64,000 nucleotides of DNA, from positions 1 through 64,000 of the forward strand of contig CAJQRC010000049.1 of NCBI GenBank assembly GCA_905480645.1, in the 5' to 3' direction. Below, in pieces: positions 39,261 to 48,248 of this stretch (positions are counted from its first letter, which is position 1; each line of letters opens with the position of its first letter). The DNA comes from an uncultured Tateyamaria sp. GTDB taxonomy: Bacteria > Pseudomonadota > Alphaproteobacteria > Rhodobacterales > Rhodobacteraceae. The translations under genes were made by a program, and so were the position numbers. A model generated the notes under the pieces. The model saw nothing but the letters and a program-made list of their open reading frames with translations, did no database searches and was not told the DNA's origin.

Positions 39261-40094
39261 TCAGAGCCTCCAGTTTTTTGGTATTGCATTGTCGGTGAGC
39301 AAATTGAGTATCGGAACCAATGTACTTCGCATTTGGTAACTATCAGTGCTCAAAATTCGCATAACTAAGATTGTGTCAGTTAGAAGGCTGGCACCACCAT
39401 TGGACGGCAGAAGACCTCGAACTGATTTAAGTAGTGATTTTGCGTGTAGGTCGATTAGTATAATGGAAGCCATGGCCCCTGCTTTGCTTCCCAAAGCTGC
39501 CCGGTTAAGCATTTTATTGATTTTGCCTTCCAGTTTGATACGGTCTAAATAACTTCGCTTTCCATCAATCCGGATGGATATAAGGTCATCCAACAAGCCA
39601 GTAGTCAATGTTTCACCAGAATCTCTACGGCCAAAAACAAGTGGTTCGACCATTAGAAATTTTGCGTTGCGATGCAGGTTGACATCAAAACGTCGTTCTA
39701 ATCGAGCACCATCGAACAGGATTGTTTCTTGAGGTAACCAATAAAGTTGTGCGCTACTTTCTGCGTAAAGAGTAGTTTTTATTGTACCAGCTTTTTCATC
39801 TGCTGAGCGGTAAATACGTTCAGCAGCTTGGGTTGTTATACTAATCTGGGCTTTTTCATATGCTGTTATTGATGTAGAAAATTTATCCCCACCCGTTACA
39901 CCACCTGCGGTATTTATGATCACTGCTTCGACACTGGTTCCAGTGGTTTTTGGAAAAATTGCGCGATACGAAGCCTGCTGGTGTAGATCTTTTAGTCGTG
40001 TAATGTCTTTTGGCGCGCGTGAGGCTGTTATGTTTAATATCCCTCGGGCGCGCTGAAGTACTGGCGCTAGTTTTATAGGGATAGGAGCTGTCAC
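39261..40094 (-). CDS. ureD: Urease accessory protein UreD
   Basis: Scaffold that binds apo-urease and recruits UreFG for nickel insertion, 277 residues. It contains NTAGGVTGGDKFSTSITA (61-78) and TQAAERIYRS, the conserved core. It is first in the seven-gene operon; the promoter should lie in the 240-base gap to the plus-strand gene at 40335. No nickel transporter or urea ABC transporter (urtABCDE) is encoded in the window. Confidence 0.94.
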   Translation of the reverse strand: MTAPIPIKLAPVLQRARGILNITASRAPKDITRLKDLHQQASYRAIFPKTTGTSVEAVIINTAGGVTGGDKFSTSITAYEKAQISITTQAAERIYRSADEKAGTIKTTLYAESSAQLYWLPQETILFDGARLERRFDVNLHRNAKFLMVEPLVFGRRDSGETLTTGLLDDLISIRIDGKRSYLDRIKLEGKINKMLNRAALGSKAGAMASIILIDLHAKSLLKSVRGLLPSNGGASLLTDTILVMRILSTDSYQMRSTLVPILNLLTDNAIPKNWRL

Positions 40095-40334
40095 TTAAAC
40101 CTCCAAACATGCTTTGGAATAGTTTTATTAAGTTCCTTTTAATGGGCAAGTTATCAGTATTGAGGAAGCGAAGAAAAAGACCCTTTTTTATTAATGATTA
40201 ATTTTTATGCGAAAAAGTTTAAAAATTAAGCGTCAGTGATATTACGATATTTTACACAGATAGTGCCGTTTAATTGTAATTGTGATACGTACATGCTTTG
40301 GTACCTTACTAAGGCCCGTTATTTGGGAAGATAA

Positions 40335-40880
40335 ATGACAGACCAATTAGGCATCTTTGTACTTCTGAGCGTAGCTTGGGTCATTTCATCTAGTCTAACG
40401 ATTGGTTTAGTACTGCCATTGCAGCAAATGCTTTTTGTTAACTTTTCGATAAATATCGGACTCTGCTTTCTACCCCACGGAATTCGTATTTTAGCATTTT
40501 ATTACTTTGGTTGGAGGGCAATTTTTTACCTGCTACCAGCAAGCTTTCTGATGATCATATTGTCAAATCAAATGGGGACGAGTTTGCATTTGCTAGCCCC
40601 AATTGTTTCATTGATATCCTGTTATGTAGGTTTCCATGTTGCATCATTGATTATTAACGCACAAACGCGGTTTCCATCAATCCGTTCGTGGAAGTTCCTT
40701 GTTTTTGCGGGAACTCTATCGTCATTGTTTAACGGATTGGTTTTGTCCGTCCTACACCATAATGATGCGTTGATCGCAACTGTAGTGGGTTACATCGTAG
40801 GAGACGTATTGGGGTTAATAATATGTTTATTGTTGTTAATGTACGGATTTCGGCTTTTTACGAATTTAAAGAATTACTGA
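40335..40880 (+). CDS. Multi-pass membrane protein of unknown function
   Basis: A 181-residue protein with about five or six hydrophobic helices and few charged residues. It includes FLPHGIRILAFYYFGWRAI, which is reminiscent of the start of MASE1-type or ECF-S-like integral membrane sensor domains. No catalytic or output domain follows. It starts with ATG after GGGAAG. It is divergent from the urease operon, so it could conceivably be a urea or nickel-related membrane protein, but the sequence does not show it. Confidence 0.6.
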   Translation: MTDQLGIFVLLSVAWVISSSLTIGLVLPLQQMLFVNFSINIGLCFLPHGIRILAFYYFGWRAIFYLLPASFLMIILSNQMGTSLHLLAPIVSLISCYVGFHVASLIINAQTRFPSIRSWKFLVFAGTLSSLFNGLVLSVLHHNDALIATVVGYIVGDVLGLIICLLLLMYGFRLFTNLKNY

Positions 40881-41102
40881 TCAGGTATTTTAAATAATTG
40901 AAATAAAATATTTATTGCGAGTGATCACAGAAATAACAGACATAAAAGGAATGATTTGAGCTTAATTTAATCGCTTGGTCGGGACCCAAATCATATAAAA
41001 AACATCAGTAAAATTGTGTAATCAAAGAAACAATGGAATTTTAAATTTGATAAACGATTTATATCTGGTTAAATAAGATTAAATTATTAAAAAGTCGCCT
41101 TG

Positions 41103-41387
41103 ATGAAAACACCGCTTAAAAAACTAGCGAGCCTTCGCATGCTGCTATCCGAAATGGAGCAAGATTTGGGTATTAATGAGCTAGGGACTATAGAAACAGC
41201 AGTTTTACTTTCCGTAGCAGATTTAGAAACTACAAATCATAACGTAACAACTAAAGAGATTTTAGGACATACGTTGAATAGTAGATGTTCGAGACCCTCT
41301 CTCTTTCGGGCATTGAAAAGTCTTGAAAAGTATGGAAAAATTAAAAAAGTTGGTGATATTCGCGGCTATTATAGGGTGGTGTCTTAG
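41103..41387 (+). CDS. Small winged-helix DNA-binding protein (predicted)
   Basis: A 94-residue protein predicted as all-helical with a wing: helices around 5-20 and 27-40, then VTTKEILGHT and RPSLFRALKSLEKYGKIKKVGD (a recognition helix plus strand-wing), ending in RGYYRVV. This is the layout of a minimal MarR/PadR-like transcription factor. ATG 41103 is used; a TTG directly precedes it. It is isolated between the membrane protein and the P450 operon. Targets are unknown. Confidence 0.55.
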   Translation: MKTPLKKLASLRMLLSEMEQDLGINELGTIETAVLLSVADLETTNHNVTTKEILGHTLNSRCSRPSLFRALKSLEKYGKIKKVGDIRGYYRVVS

Positions 41388-41434
41388 ACACAAGCATCGA
41401 ACTATAATTTGTATAAAACCCTTGTAGAAAATGC

Positions 41435-41452
41435 ATGATAGATGCCTATCAT
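41435..41452. terminator. Inverted repeat between convergent genes
   Basis: ATGATAG-ATGC-CTATCAT, a perfect 7-bp stem with a 4-base loop between the winged-helix gene (+) and the P450 gene (-). On the minus strand it is followed by GCATTTTC, a weak U-tract, so it may terminate the P450 operon. Confidence 0.35.
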
Positions 41453-41553
41453 TCTATCTATAAATTTACTTAAAATGTCCACTTAGCTGTTAGATTAGTC
41501 TATACATAAAAAACTATTATATCTATATTTTTCGTGCTTGTTCTGAGCTTAAA

Positions 41554-42759
41554 TCAGGCTTTATCTGATAGTCTAACTTGTAAATCTTTAGGTCCTCGAA
41601 ATGCGAAGCCTTTAAAGCTTGTCCGATCTGGTTGTGCAATTTTAAGCTCTGGAAAACGGGTAAATAATTTAGGTAACGCAATTTGCGCAACTAAAAGTCT
41701 ATAAACAGAGCCTCCAAGGCAGGCATGCGCGCCTTCACCGAAGGATTGATGAAGTTTTGTGTTTCGGTGAATGTTAAACCGTTCTGGTTCTGGTCCAAAT
41801 TCTGAATCGTGATTGGCTGATCCTTGAACCGCCATTACGGTTTCACCCTCGGGAATATACAGGCCGCGCATCACCATCGCTTTTTTAACAATTCGTGGGC
41901 TCGCTTGAATAGGCGCGACCCAACGTAACCCTTCCTCACAAGCAATTGACCAGTTATTAGTATCTATGCAATATCGGAGTTGTTCAGGATTGTTCAGCAG
42001 GCCGTATAGTGTGGAAAGTAGCGCATCCCGGGTTTCAATTACTGCACCCCCAATACAGATTTTCATGTTTGTTCTGACTTGCGATAGTGCGATTGGACTT
42101 TGAGCATTCACCATGGCTGACAACACTGATTTATCAGGTGAAATCTGGTACTGTTCTATCATCTTGTCAAAGCATTCATCCATCTCTGTATTTGCCTGAT
42201 CACTGTTGAAGAATATCTCAGGATCGTTGCCAGCATTCATAGCGCCTCGCACAAGTGCGTTGGCCCATTCAAACAGATGGCCTGAGCTTACGTCGTCTAT
42301 GCCAAGAACGCATTTTAAGTAACCTACTGAAAGTGGCTTTGCAAAAGCTGACGCCAGATCGACGGTCTCCTGTGAAACTATTTTATCGAGAAGATTGTCG
42401 GTTATTTGTTTAAAAGCAGCAGACCAATTTTCTAAATATTCTGGCGTAAATGCAGGCTCCATTGCGTGGCGCTCGCGTAGGTGTTGACAGCCATCTTTCC
42501 GCATCAGTGTATGACCGCCAAAGGCACGTTGCATCGGGGTGGTGGTATCACTTGACCAGAAATGCTCTGCATCTGTTTTTACGCGGGTGACGTCTTTAGC
42601 CTTTGTAAAAATAATGCGCCCGCCCAAGGCTTTAAGCCGTACAATAGGCGTTGTTTTCCGAAGCCAAGCGTAAACTGCCACAGGGTTATCTTCCAACATC
42701 TCAAATGTTGTGAAGGCATCGAGAGGAACCTCCCCACCGGATATTGGGGTGTCAGCCAT
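41554..42759 (-). CDS. Cytochrome P450
   Basis: Soluble bacterial class I P450, 401 residues. The haem-thiolate loop is FGEGAHACLGG with Cys347 as the proximal ligand, the K-helix ExxR is at 276-279, and the I-helix is GGAVIET (237-243). The usual acid-alcohol pair appears as Glu242-Thr243, in place of the usual Asp-Thr or Glu-Thr one turn later. The gene ends a leftward operon TRAP-OsmC-P450 and overlaps the OsmC-like gene by 8 bases. No ferredoxin or reductase gene is adjacent, so it must use general redox partners. Likely role: oxidation of the compound imported by the TRAP system. The substrate is unknown. Confidence 0.9.
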   Translation of the reverse strand: MADTPISGGEVPLDAFTTFEMLEDNPVAVYAWLRKTTPIVRLKALGGRIIFTKAKDVTRVKTDAEHFWSSDTTTPMQRAFGGHTLMRKDGCQHLRERHAMEPAFTPEYLENWSAAFKQITDNLLDKIVSQETVDLASAFAKPLSVGYLKCVLGIDDVSSGHLFEWANALVRGAMNAGNDPEIFFNSDQANTEMDECFDKMIEQYQISPDKSVLSAMVNAQSPIALSQVRTNMKICIGGAVIETRDALLSTLYGLLNNPEQLRYCIDTNNWSIACEEGLRWVAPIQASPRIVKKAMVMRGLYIPEGETVMAVQGSANHDSEFGPEPERFNIHRNTKLHQSFGEGAHACLGGSVYRLLVAQIALPKLFTRFPELKIAQPDRTSFKGFAFRGPKDLQVRLSDKA

Positions 42760-43159
42760 TTATAGCATCCATGGAAACGTTAACGTCGCAGTTCAAAGTG
42801 TTGCTTACTGTACATATAGCCTTTGCTTTGTTCATTATCTGGGTAGATATTGCGAAGTCATCTACCAAAACTCCGATTAATGTAATATCAATCATTGCGA
42901 CACGCCCTGGCTCATTGAGCGCTTTGGTGCCTGTGACCTTTACTTTAAAAGGATGTGGTGTGACGTCGTAATCTTTAGCTGCCCAGATAACTGATACCAC
43001 TATGCAATAGGCGAGTGAGGCTAACATCATATCAATTGGTGTGCCGTCAGGAGGATGTGCCGTCCGTTTGGATTTTTTGCTTGAGTAATTAACTTTTTTT
43101 GTACCATCAAAGTAGGCAAAAATAGGCCCAAATATTCTGGGTTTTGTGGTCTCTATCAT
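42752..43159 (-). CDS. OsmC/YhfA-like protein
   Basis: A 135-residue OsmC-fold protein. Visible are PPDGTPIDMMLASLAYCI with Cys52 and KAKAICTVSNTLNCDV, which matches the second OsmC motif (A..CPVSNTL) with Thr in place of Pro after Cys116. OsmC/Ohr proteins reduce organic hydroperoxides with a Cys pair. Members with altered motifs may have other thiol chemistry. ATG 43159 has AAGGAGCG upstream; the frame runs 32 codons further into dctM and is not used. It is translationally coupled to the P450, which makes a shared role plausible, such as handling peroxides or reactive products of P450 turnover. Confidence 0.8.
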   Translation of the reverse strand: MIETTKPRIFGPIFAYFDGTKKVNYSSKKSKRTAHPPDGTPIDMMLASLAYCIVVSVIWAAKDYDVTPHPFKVKVTGTKALNEPGRVAMIDITLIGVLVDDFAISTQIMNKAKAICTVSNTLNCDVNVSMDAING

Positions 43160-43173
43160 AATTTTTTCGCTCC

Positions 43174-44466
43174 TTAAAAAAGCAGATTTGGGAGGAAAAG
43201 CGCTAGCACTGGAAACAGAGTAAGAATGCCAATCGCGCACAGATGGATTAGCCAATATGGTACGGTAGCATAGGCTACGCGGCCCAATGATACATCATTG
43301 TTAGTGAGCGCGGTCAGCACCGATAGATTCAGACCTACGGGCGGTGTTATTTGTCCGATTTCGATCACAATAGTGATAATTACACCAATCCAAATTGGGT
43401 CAAACCCAAGTCCGGTAAGTAGTGGAAACACAACGGGCAGCGTCATGATCATCAGGGATAGCCCGTCAAAGAAACACCCAAGGATCAGATAGATTAAGAT
43501 TACGATAAGTAGAACGCTGTAGGTATCAAGACCACTTTCAGCAACGTTTTCCAAGATTTGTTGAGGCAGTCCGAGGATACTAACGGATTGGGCAAGGATC
43601 GTTGCGCCTAACACGAGGAAACCGATGGAGGAAAAAAGGAGTGCTGACTGGTAGATTGCCTCAAGTAGCTTTTTGAATGTTAAATCACCCCAAATATAAC
43701 AAATGATTATGGCGAGTACCACGCCGACGCCTGCTGACTCTGTTGGTGTGGCTATACCACCAACAATGGAGCCTATTACGGCAGAGATCAGCACCAAAAG
43801 AGGCCAGATGTGATGAAAACCCTTAAAGATATCAATTATTGAGGATCGGTCAGGATCGCGAGGCGCAATCATAGGATTACGTATGCATTTAATCAGGAGG
43901 TACATCATAAACATTGTACCCACTAAAATGCCAGGAATGATGCCTGCAGCAAATAAGCGGCCTATGGAGGTTTCAGTTAATGCGCCATATATCAAAAAGG
44001 ACAAACTAGGTGGAATAAGCAGGCCCAGTGTGCCACCGCCCGCAAGACTGCCCACAACTGTGTCCTTATCATAGCCTCGTTTGGACATTTCTGGATAGGC
44101 CACTGATCCAACAGCCGCGGCAGTTGATAAGCTAGATCCGCTGACTGCCCCAAATAATGTACAAACCGCAATATTGGTGTGTAGCAGCCCGCCTGGAACT
44201 CTGCGAAAAATTGGGGAAAAGGCAGAATATGCTCGCTCACTAATCCCACTACGCAATAAGATTTCACCAAGTACGATAAACATTGGTACAGCGCTAAGTG
44301 TGAAGGAATTAAATACATTCCAAATTGCGTCAATTGCGATGTAAGTCGCTCCATTAGAGTAAAAATGCAGGATACACAGCCCGGTCAATCCAAGTGCAGC
44401 ACCCAGTGCAACGCCTGTGCTGGCTGTAGCGATGACACCGCCAACTAATGCAAACCAGAGGGACAT
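43174..44466 (-). CDS. dctM: TRAP transporter large permease, DctM family
   Basis: Twelve-helix large membrane subunit of a tripartite ATP-independent periplasmic transporter, 430 residues. Family motifs: FVVLGEILLRSGIS-like early segment, PGGLLHTNIAVCTLFGAVSGSSLSTAA, GGTLGLLIPPS, and FIDGLS-type FFDGLSLMIMTLPVVFPLL. It uses the Na+ gradient to pull in organic anions delivered by DctP. It overlaps dctQ by one base. The operon order is dctP-dctQ-dctM-osmC-P450. Confidence 0.93.
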   Translation of the reverse strand: MSLWFALVGGVIATASTGVALGAALGLTGLCILHFYSNGATYIAIDAIWNVFNSFTLSAVPMFIVLGEILLRSGISERAYSAFSPIFRRVPGGLLHTNIAVCTLFGAVSGSSLSTAAAVGSVAYPEMSKRGYDKDTVVGSLAGGGTLGLLIPPSLSFLIYGALTETSIGRLFAAGIIPGILVGTMFMMYLLIKCIRNPMIAPRDPDRSSIIDIFKGFHHIWPLLVLISAVIGSIVGGIATPTESAGVGVVLAIIICYIWGDLTFKKLLEAIYQSALLFSSIGFLVLGATILAQSVSILGLPQQILENVAESGLDTYSVLLIVILIYLILGCFFDGLSLMIMTLPVVFPLLTGLGFDPIWIGVIITIVIEIGQITPPVGLNLSVLTALTNNDVSLGRVAYATVPYWLIHLCAIGILTLFPVLALFLPNLLF

Positions 44467-45002
44467 TAAGGAGCCTCTCGTTTAATGGAAACCTTGAGGT
44501 TATTTTTTGTTTGATTGTCTATGAAACCCGTTAGTCGTGCAATTAATATTAGACCTGTTACAATTAAAGACAGCGGCATCAGCGCCATCCATGGATAAAG
44601 TAAGATGCGGGTGGTTTCTGTTTTTAAGCTGCGTTTAAAAGCAAATTCAAACCATGGAATTGTTTCCAAAATTAGCCACCCAAAAAACACGATACCTACG
44701 ACCAGTCCTGCGGTTTGTAACACGGTTTTCGTTATCCCACTTACGTAAGTGGTTAAAAGTGAAACCTGCACGTGCTTGGTGCGAAATGTAACAATCGGTA
44801 GGCCTAAAAATAGCGTAACGCTCAAAAGTAGGCCAACGACTTCTTCAGTGATGTGAAGTGGGGTATTGGCGAATTTACGCATTATGACGCTAGTGGTAAT
44901 GATTGCTATAATCGAAGTCAGTCCGATAGCTGCTAATGCAGCAAGTGCCAGGGCTAGATACTCTAGCCCCAGCGATACGGCGTTCTTCAACGTGCTTATC
45001 AT
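44466..45002 (-). CDS. dctQ: TRAP transporter small permease, DctQ family
   Basis: Four-helix small subunit, 178 residues, with ITEEVVGLLLSVTLFLGLPIVTFRTKHVQVSLL in helix 2 as the DctQ signature. Helices lie at about 12-35, 50-68, 88-108 and 135-158. It is placed between the binding protein (6-base gap) and dctM (1-base overlap). Confidence 0.9.
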   Translation of the reverse strand: MISTLKNAVSLGLEYLALALAALAAIGLTSIIAIITTSVIMRKFANTPLHITEEVVGLLLSVTLFLGLPIVTFRTKHVQVSLLTTYVSGITKTVLQTAGLVVGIVFFGWLILETIPWFEFAFKRSLKTETTRILLYPWMALMPLSLIVTGLILIARLTGFIDNQTKNNLKVSIKREAP

Positions 45003-45008
45003 TAGGTT

Positions 45009-46019
45009 TTAACGGCCTAATGCTGTTAAAACCCGATCTCGATAAGCTGGTGCGTTACCGCCTGCTTCCTCTGCCAACTCCGCCCAGATTTCAGTAACGG
45101 CACCGACAAATGCTGCGCGATCATCATCTGAATAATCATCGCCCCAAACAATTCCACCTGCCGTTAGCTTTTCGCGAGCATCAAGTTCACGCTGATAGTC
45201 GGCCTCATATTGGTTGGTGCGGTCCCATAAGTCATCAGCAGCGGTTTTGATCGCTGCCTTGATGGTATCATCTGTTGCATCCCAACGGTCCTGAGCAACG
45301 CCGATTACGTATGGACCAGAAGCCATTGGATAAAGGAAAGAGGCATATTTGGATACTTCCTGTAGGGAAACTGTGTGTGCATAAAGTGCAGGGTATAACG
45401 CACAATCGACCACACCAGTTTTCATGGCAACATACATTTCGTCTTGTGGAATAATTTGCGCGGAAACACCCAGACGAGTAAACGCCTCAACTTGATCGCG
45501 GGCCCAAACACGCAACTTTTTGGACTTAAGGTCTTCAATTGTTTGCACTGGGTCTTCTCGGCAAAAAACAGAGACGGACAACATTGGAATAGCGACATAT
45601 CCCACAGAAGCCACATCCCATTCGGCAAATTCTTCTTCGTAGATTTCCTGTACTGTTGGAATTGCTTTTTCAAACTCCTCGATCGACCCTATCGTGCCTT
45701 GTACTACAACCGAGCTTAGCGCGGGTGCATCGCGGCCGAGGTAGTTTGCCCACATCAGGCTCATCTCTACTGCGCCCTTAGGCAGGAACCGAAGCGTATC
45801 TGTGTTGGGCAATCCAAGTGAGCCACCGCTATACAGTTTGAGCTCGGTTTTGCCTTGAAGCGCCTCATTTACCTCTGTCACAAACTGTTCAAGCTGCGCA
45901 GATTCGGGCCTGGTTTCTGGAAGAAAATTGTTGAAACGCCATTCTTCTGCAGTGGCTGTGGAAAAGTTAATGCCGACAAAAGCCACGCCAAACGCAACTC
46001 TTTGTAAGAGTTTATTCAT
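45009..46019 (-). CDS. dctP: TRAP transporter substrate-binding protein, DctP family
   Basis: Periplasmic solute receptor, 336 residues, with a signal peptide (1-24, ending ATA-E). The conserved DctP core is visible: RVWARDQVEAFTRLGVSAQIIPQDEMYVAMKTGVVDCALYP. The arginine of VWAR is the residue that usually salt-bridges a carboxylate ligand, so the substrate is probably a carboxylic acid. With no Asp/Glu-specific or sugar-acid neighbour, the identity is open; the P450 downstream points to a hydrophobic or aromatic acid. Confidence 0.92.
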   Translation of the reverse strand: MNKLLQRVAFGVAFVGINFSTATAEEWRFNNFLPETRPESAQLEQFVTEVNEALQGKTELKLYSGGSLGLPNTDTLRFLPKGAVEMSLMWANYLGRDAPALSSVVVQGTIGSIEEFEKAIPTVQEIYEEEFAEWDVASVGYVAIPMLSVSVFCREDPVQTIEDLKSKKLRVWARDQVEAFTRLGVSAQIIPQDEMYVAMKTGVVDCALYPALYAHTVSLQEVSKYASFLYPMASGPYVIGVAQDRWDATDDTIKAAIKTAADDLWDRTNQYEADYQRELDAREKLTAGGIVWGDDYSDDDRAAFVGAVTEIWAELAEEAGGNAPAYRDRVLTALGR

Positions 46020-46325
46020 AATTTTTACCCCTATTTAATTTACTGATTATTTTCACAATACAGTGGAATTAAAAGAAACGGATACCCTATTTGAAAAAAA
46101 AATTATATGCTGGATTTACTTAAAAAATTGATAAAAAATTCCAATAATGAGGTATTTTAAATTATATCTGTGTGGGTTTTTAGAAGTCTGCAGTTAGATT
46201 GTAGAAAAACATATCAATTAAAAATTAATTTTTATCATGTTAAGTGATTTGTAATGTCACTTGAGGGCTATTACCCATTATCTATTTCCAATAACTAAAA
46301 GGTTTTTGTCAGGAGATTTAGTTAA
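46020..46325. other. Divergent promoter region, AT-rich
   Basis: 306 bases between dctP (leftward) and the SOUL protein (rightward). It is very AT-rich with long A-tracts, and a small dyad TTAAGTGA...TCACTTGA at 46240-46264 lies about 60 bases upstream of the SOUL start. No coding frame was recognised. Confidence 0.45.
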
Positions 46326-46967
46326 ATGCCACAGTTGTTTTTTTCTAATATATTTAAAATTATGATGAGTGCAAAACGGCAATACAAACGACTGGTCACA
46401 CTAGTAGTCTTTCTCATAAATTTTGGAGCTTGTGCAGCTATGGCTTATGAAGAACCGGAATACGATGTAGTACAAAAAAAACCGAGTTATGAAGTTCGTT
46501 ATTACGGTGACCGCTTGGTTGCACAAACAGATCAAACCGGTAGCTCTAGTAGCGCATTTAGACGTCTCTTTAATTACATATCTGGTGCAAATACCACTTC
46601 TATTAAGCTTGAAATGACAGCCCCCGTTACGCAGTCAGAAAAAATAGAAATGACGGTTCCTGTAACATTTGAAAACAAAATGATGCGCTTTTTTCTACCT
46701 GCATCTTATACTATTGGCACGGCTCCTCGTCCAACTGATCCAAGTGTCGAATTAGCGACTGTGAAAGGGGGTTACTATGCCGTTCGAACTTATAGTGGCC
46801 GCGCGTCAGATCGTAACTTCAAATCTAATTCAGTTGAATTGCTTGCAGATTTAGAAAAGGATCAGGTGTCGGTGACGGGCCAACCTGTGCGTGCCACTTA
46901 TAACGGGCCACTTACTCCGTTTTTTATGCGCAGGAACGAAGCTATGATCCGGATTGAATGGGAGTGA
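46326..46967 (+). CDS. SOUL-family haem-binding protein
   Basis: A 213-residue protein of the SOUL/HEBP superfamily. An N-terminal hydrophobic segment (about 22-40, ending CAAMAYEEP) is likely a signal peptide or anchor. The SOUL barrel follows with YEVRYYGDRLVAQT, the repeated KLEMTAPVTQSEKIEMTVPVT and RNEAMIRIEW at the end. Relatives bind haem or other tetrapyrroles. In a bacteriochlorophyll-making cell a role in tetrapyrrole buffering is possible but not shown. Ribosome site AGGAG. Confidence 0.88.
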   Translation: MPQLFFSNIFKIMMSAKRQYKRLVTLVVFLINFGACAAMAYEEPEYDVVQKKPSYEVRYYGDRLVAQTDQTGSSSSAFRRLFNYISGANTTSIKLEMTAPVTQSEKIEMTVPVTFENKMMRFFLPASYTIGTAPRPTDPSVELATVKGGYYAVRTYSGRASDRNFKSNSVELLADLEKDQVSVTGQPVRATYNGPLTPFFMRRNEAMIRIEWE

Positions 46968-47394
46968 TACAAATTATAATAATTGTATTAGGTAAAATAT
47001 GCCACCTTCATTGTTTGAAATAGATGGCGAACTAAAAGCAATTTATCATAGTAAAAATATTGTTTGCATTTGGTTTTTACACAAGAGATGAAAGAAATAC
47101 TTTCGTTGATGGAACTACCAGTAAGCTGAGAGCTGAACTGGAAAGCTATTACCAGAAACATTTTCATAAAAATTACAAACTGTGTAAATAGCAGAGGTGA
47201 AAATAAGTGAAATTTGTTTGTTAAACAAAATGTATTTTGAGAGGGAATAGGGTCTGGTCGTTTTTGGCGTCCAGTATTGGACAGTTAGATTTAAATTGCA
47301 GATCCACTCATAAAGAAATGTGTAACATTGGTTTGAGTACGATTTTGAATAAATTATCAATATAATACTTACTGATTTAGAAAAGGAGATTGGA
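46968..47394. other. Intergenic stretch with a possible gene remnant
   Basis: 427 bases. A plus-strand frame at 47036-47191 (51 codons, no ATG) reads protein-like: FGFYTRDERNTFVDG, then TTSKLRAELESYYQKHF, ending KLCK. An ATG at 46999 in another frame gives MPPSLFEIDGELK before a stop, so one frameshift would join them into a ~65-residue protein. I cannot name a family. Small dyads lie at 47213-47229 (TTTGTTT/AAACAAA) and 47269-47282 (GTCCA/TGGAC). Confidence 0.3.
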
Positions 47395-47805
47395 TTGTAT
47401 TTACGAGATATAAAATCACTGGCATTGGCAGCTATTCTGACAATAAGCCTACAGTTGCTCACTGTTTTCGAGGCTAATGCACAGCAGTTTATGAGCCAAA
47501 AAGAATTATTAGCCACATTGCCAGGAAGCCAAATTTCATCAATTGATGACGAAGATAATAAATCTAAGTGGATCCAAGCTTACAGTAAAAATGATGGAAG
47601 CAAAAAAGGATTGGTTGCCGGCATATGGAAAAAAGAAAAGTACCAGTCCACTTGGTACGTTGAAGGAAATCAGTGGTGTGAAAAATGGGATAACGAAAAA
47701 TGGGGCAGTGGTGAGACCTGCATGAAGTTTGTGCGTATCGGGCCCAAGCAATTGCTAAAATATAAAGATGGAGTGCCCTCGAAAAACTTTTGGATTATTA
47801 AGTAA
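47395..47805 (+). CDS. Secreted small protein of unknown function
   Basis: A 136-residue exported protein with a signal peptide (cleavage near ANA-QQ, residue 29), then a domain with LLATLPGSQISSIDD, GIWKKEKYQSTWYVEGNQWCEKW and SGETCMKFVRIG. The two cysteines probably form a disulfide. The W/K/E pattern resembles small periplasmic DUF995-like barrels seen in alphaproteobacteria; this is a loose resemblance. The start is TTG, supported by AAAAGGAG seven bases before it and the absence of any nearby ATG. Confidence 0.6.
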   Translation: MYLRDIKSLALAAILTISLQLLTVFEANAQQFMSQKELLATLPGSQISSIDDEDNKSKWIQAYSKNDGSKKGLVAGIWKKEKYQSTWYVEGNQWCEKWDNEKWGSGETCMKFVRIGPKQLLKYKDGVPSKNFWIIK

Positions 47806-48022
47806 CTGATCGTTACTGAAAGAAAAGCTTGATGATCTCTAAATCGAATGCGAAAATGCATGTTTGAATTAATATTATTCTTATTTCTTTCGGTTTTCGT
47901 AGTTTTTCTACAGCGAAAGAAGAAGCATAGACGTAACCGTAATTTTACTGCCAGACTAATAAGCCGTTCATTCAGTAGAACCCCGTTTATTAAGAAGAAA
48001 AATTAGCTATCTTAGTTGTGCG

Positions 48023-48090
48023 GCTAGGCTCACTCCCCTCCCAAACAGAGAGCCTAGCGACCTAATCTCAAGCGCATGCTGGCATGTGCG
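48023..48090 (+). ncRNA. Candidate anti-SD small RNA 1
   Basis: GCTAGGCTC (48023-48031) pairs perfectly with GAGCCTAGC (48050-48058). The 18-base loop holds TCCCCTCCC, complementary to Shine-Dalgarno sequences. A second hairpin follows at 48072-48089 (stem with CTGG loop). Strand is assumed plus from the loop polarity: on the minus strand the loop would be G-rich. Ends are not defined and no promoter was identified. Confidence 0.45.
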
Positions 48091-48248
48091 AGACATTCTT
48101 TGTTTATAAAGTGATAAGTTATTAATCAGTAACCTGGCTCATTGCCGCATATTTAATACATGTATTGCAGTTACTTATGCATATTTTGCATGGCGGAAAT
48201 GCAATATTGGTGATTGCTGCATCGCAGAATTGCAGGCATATCATACGC

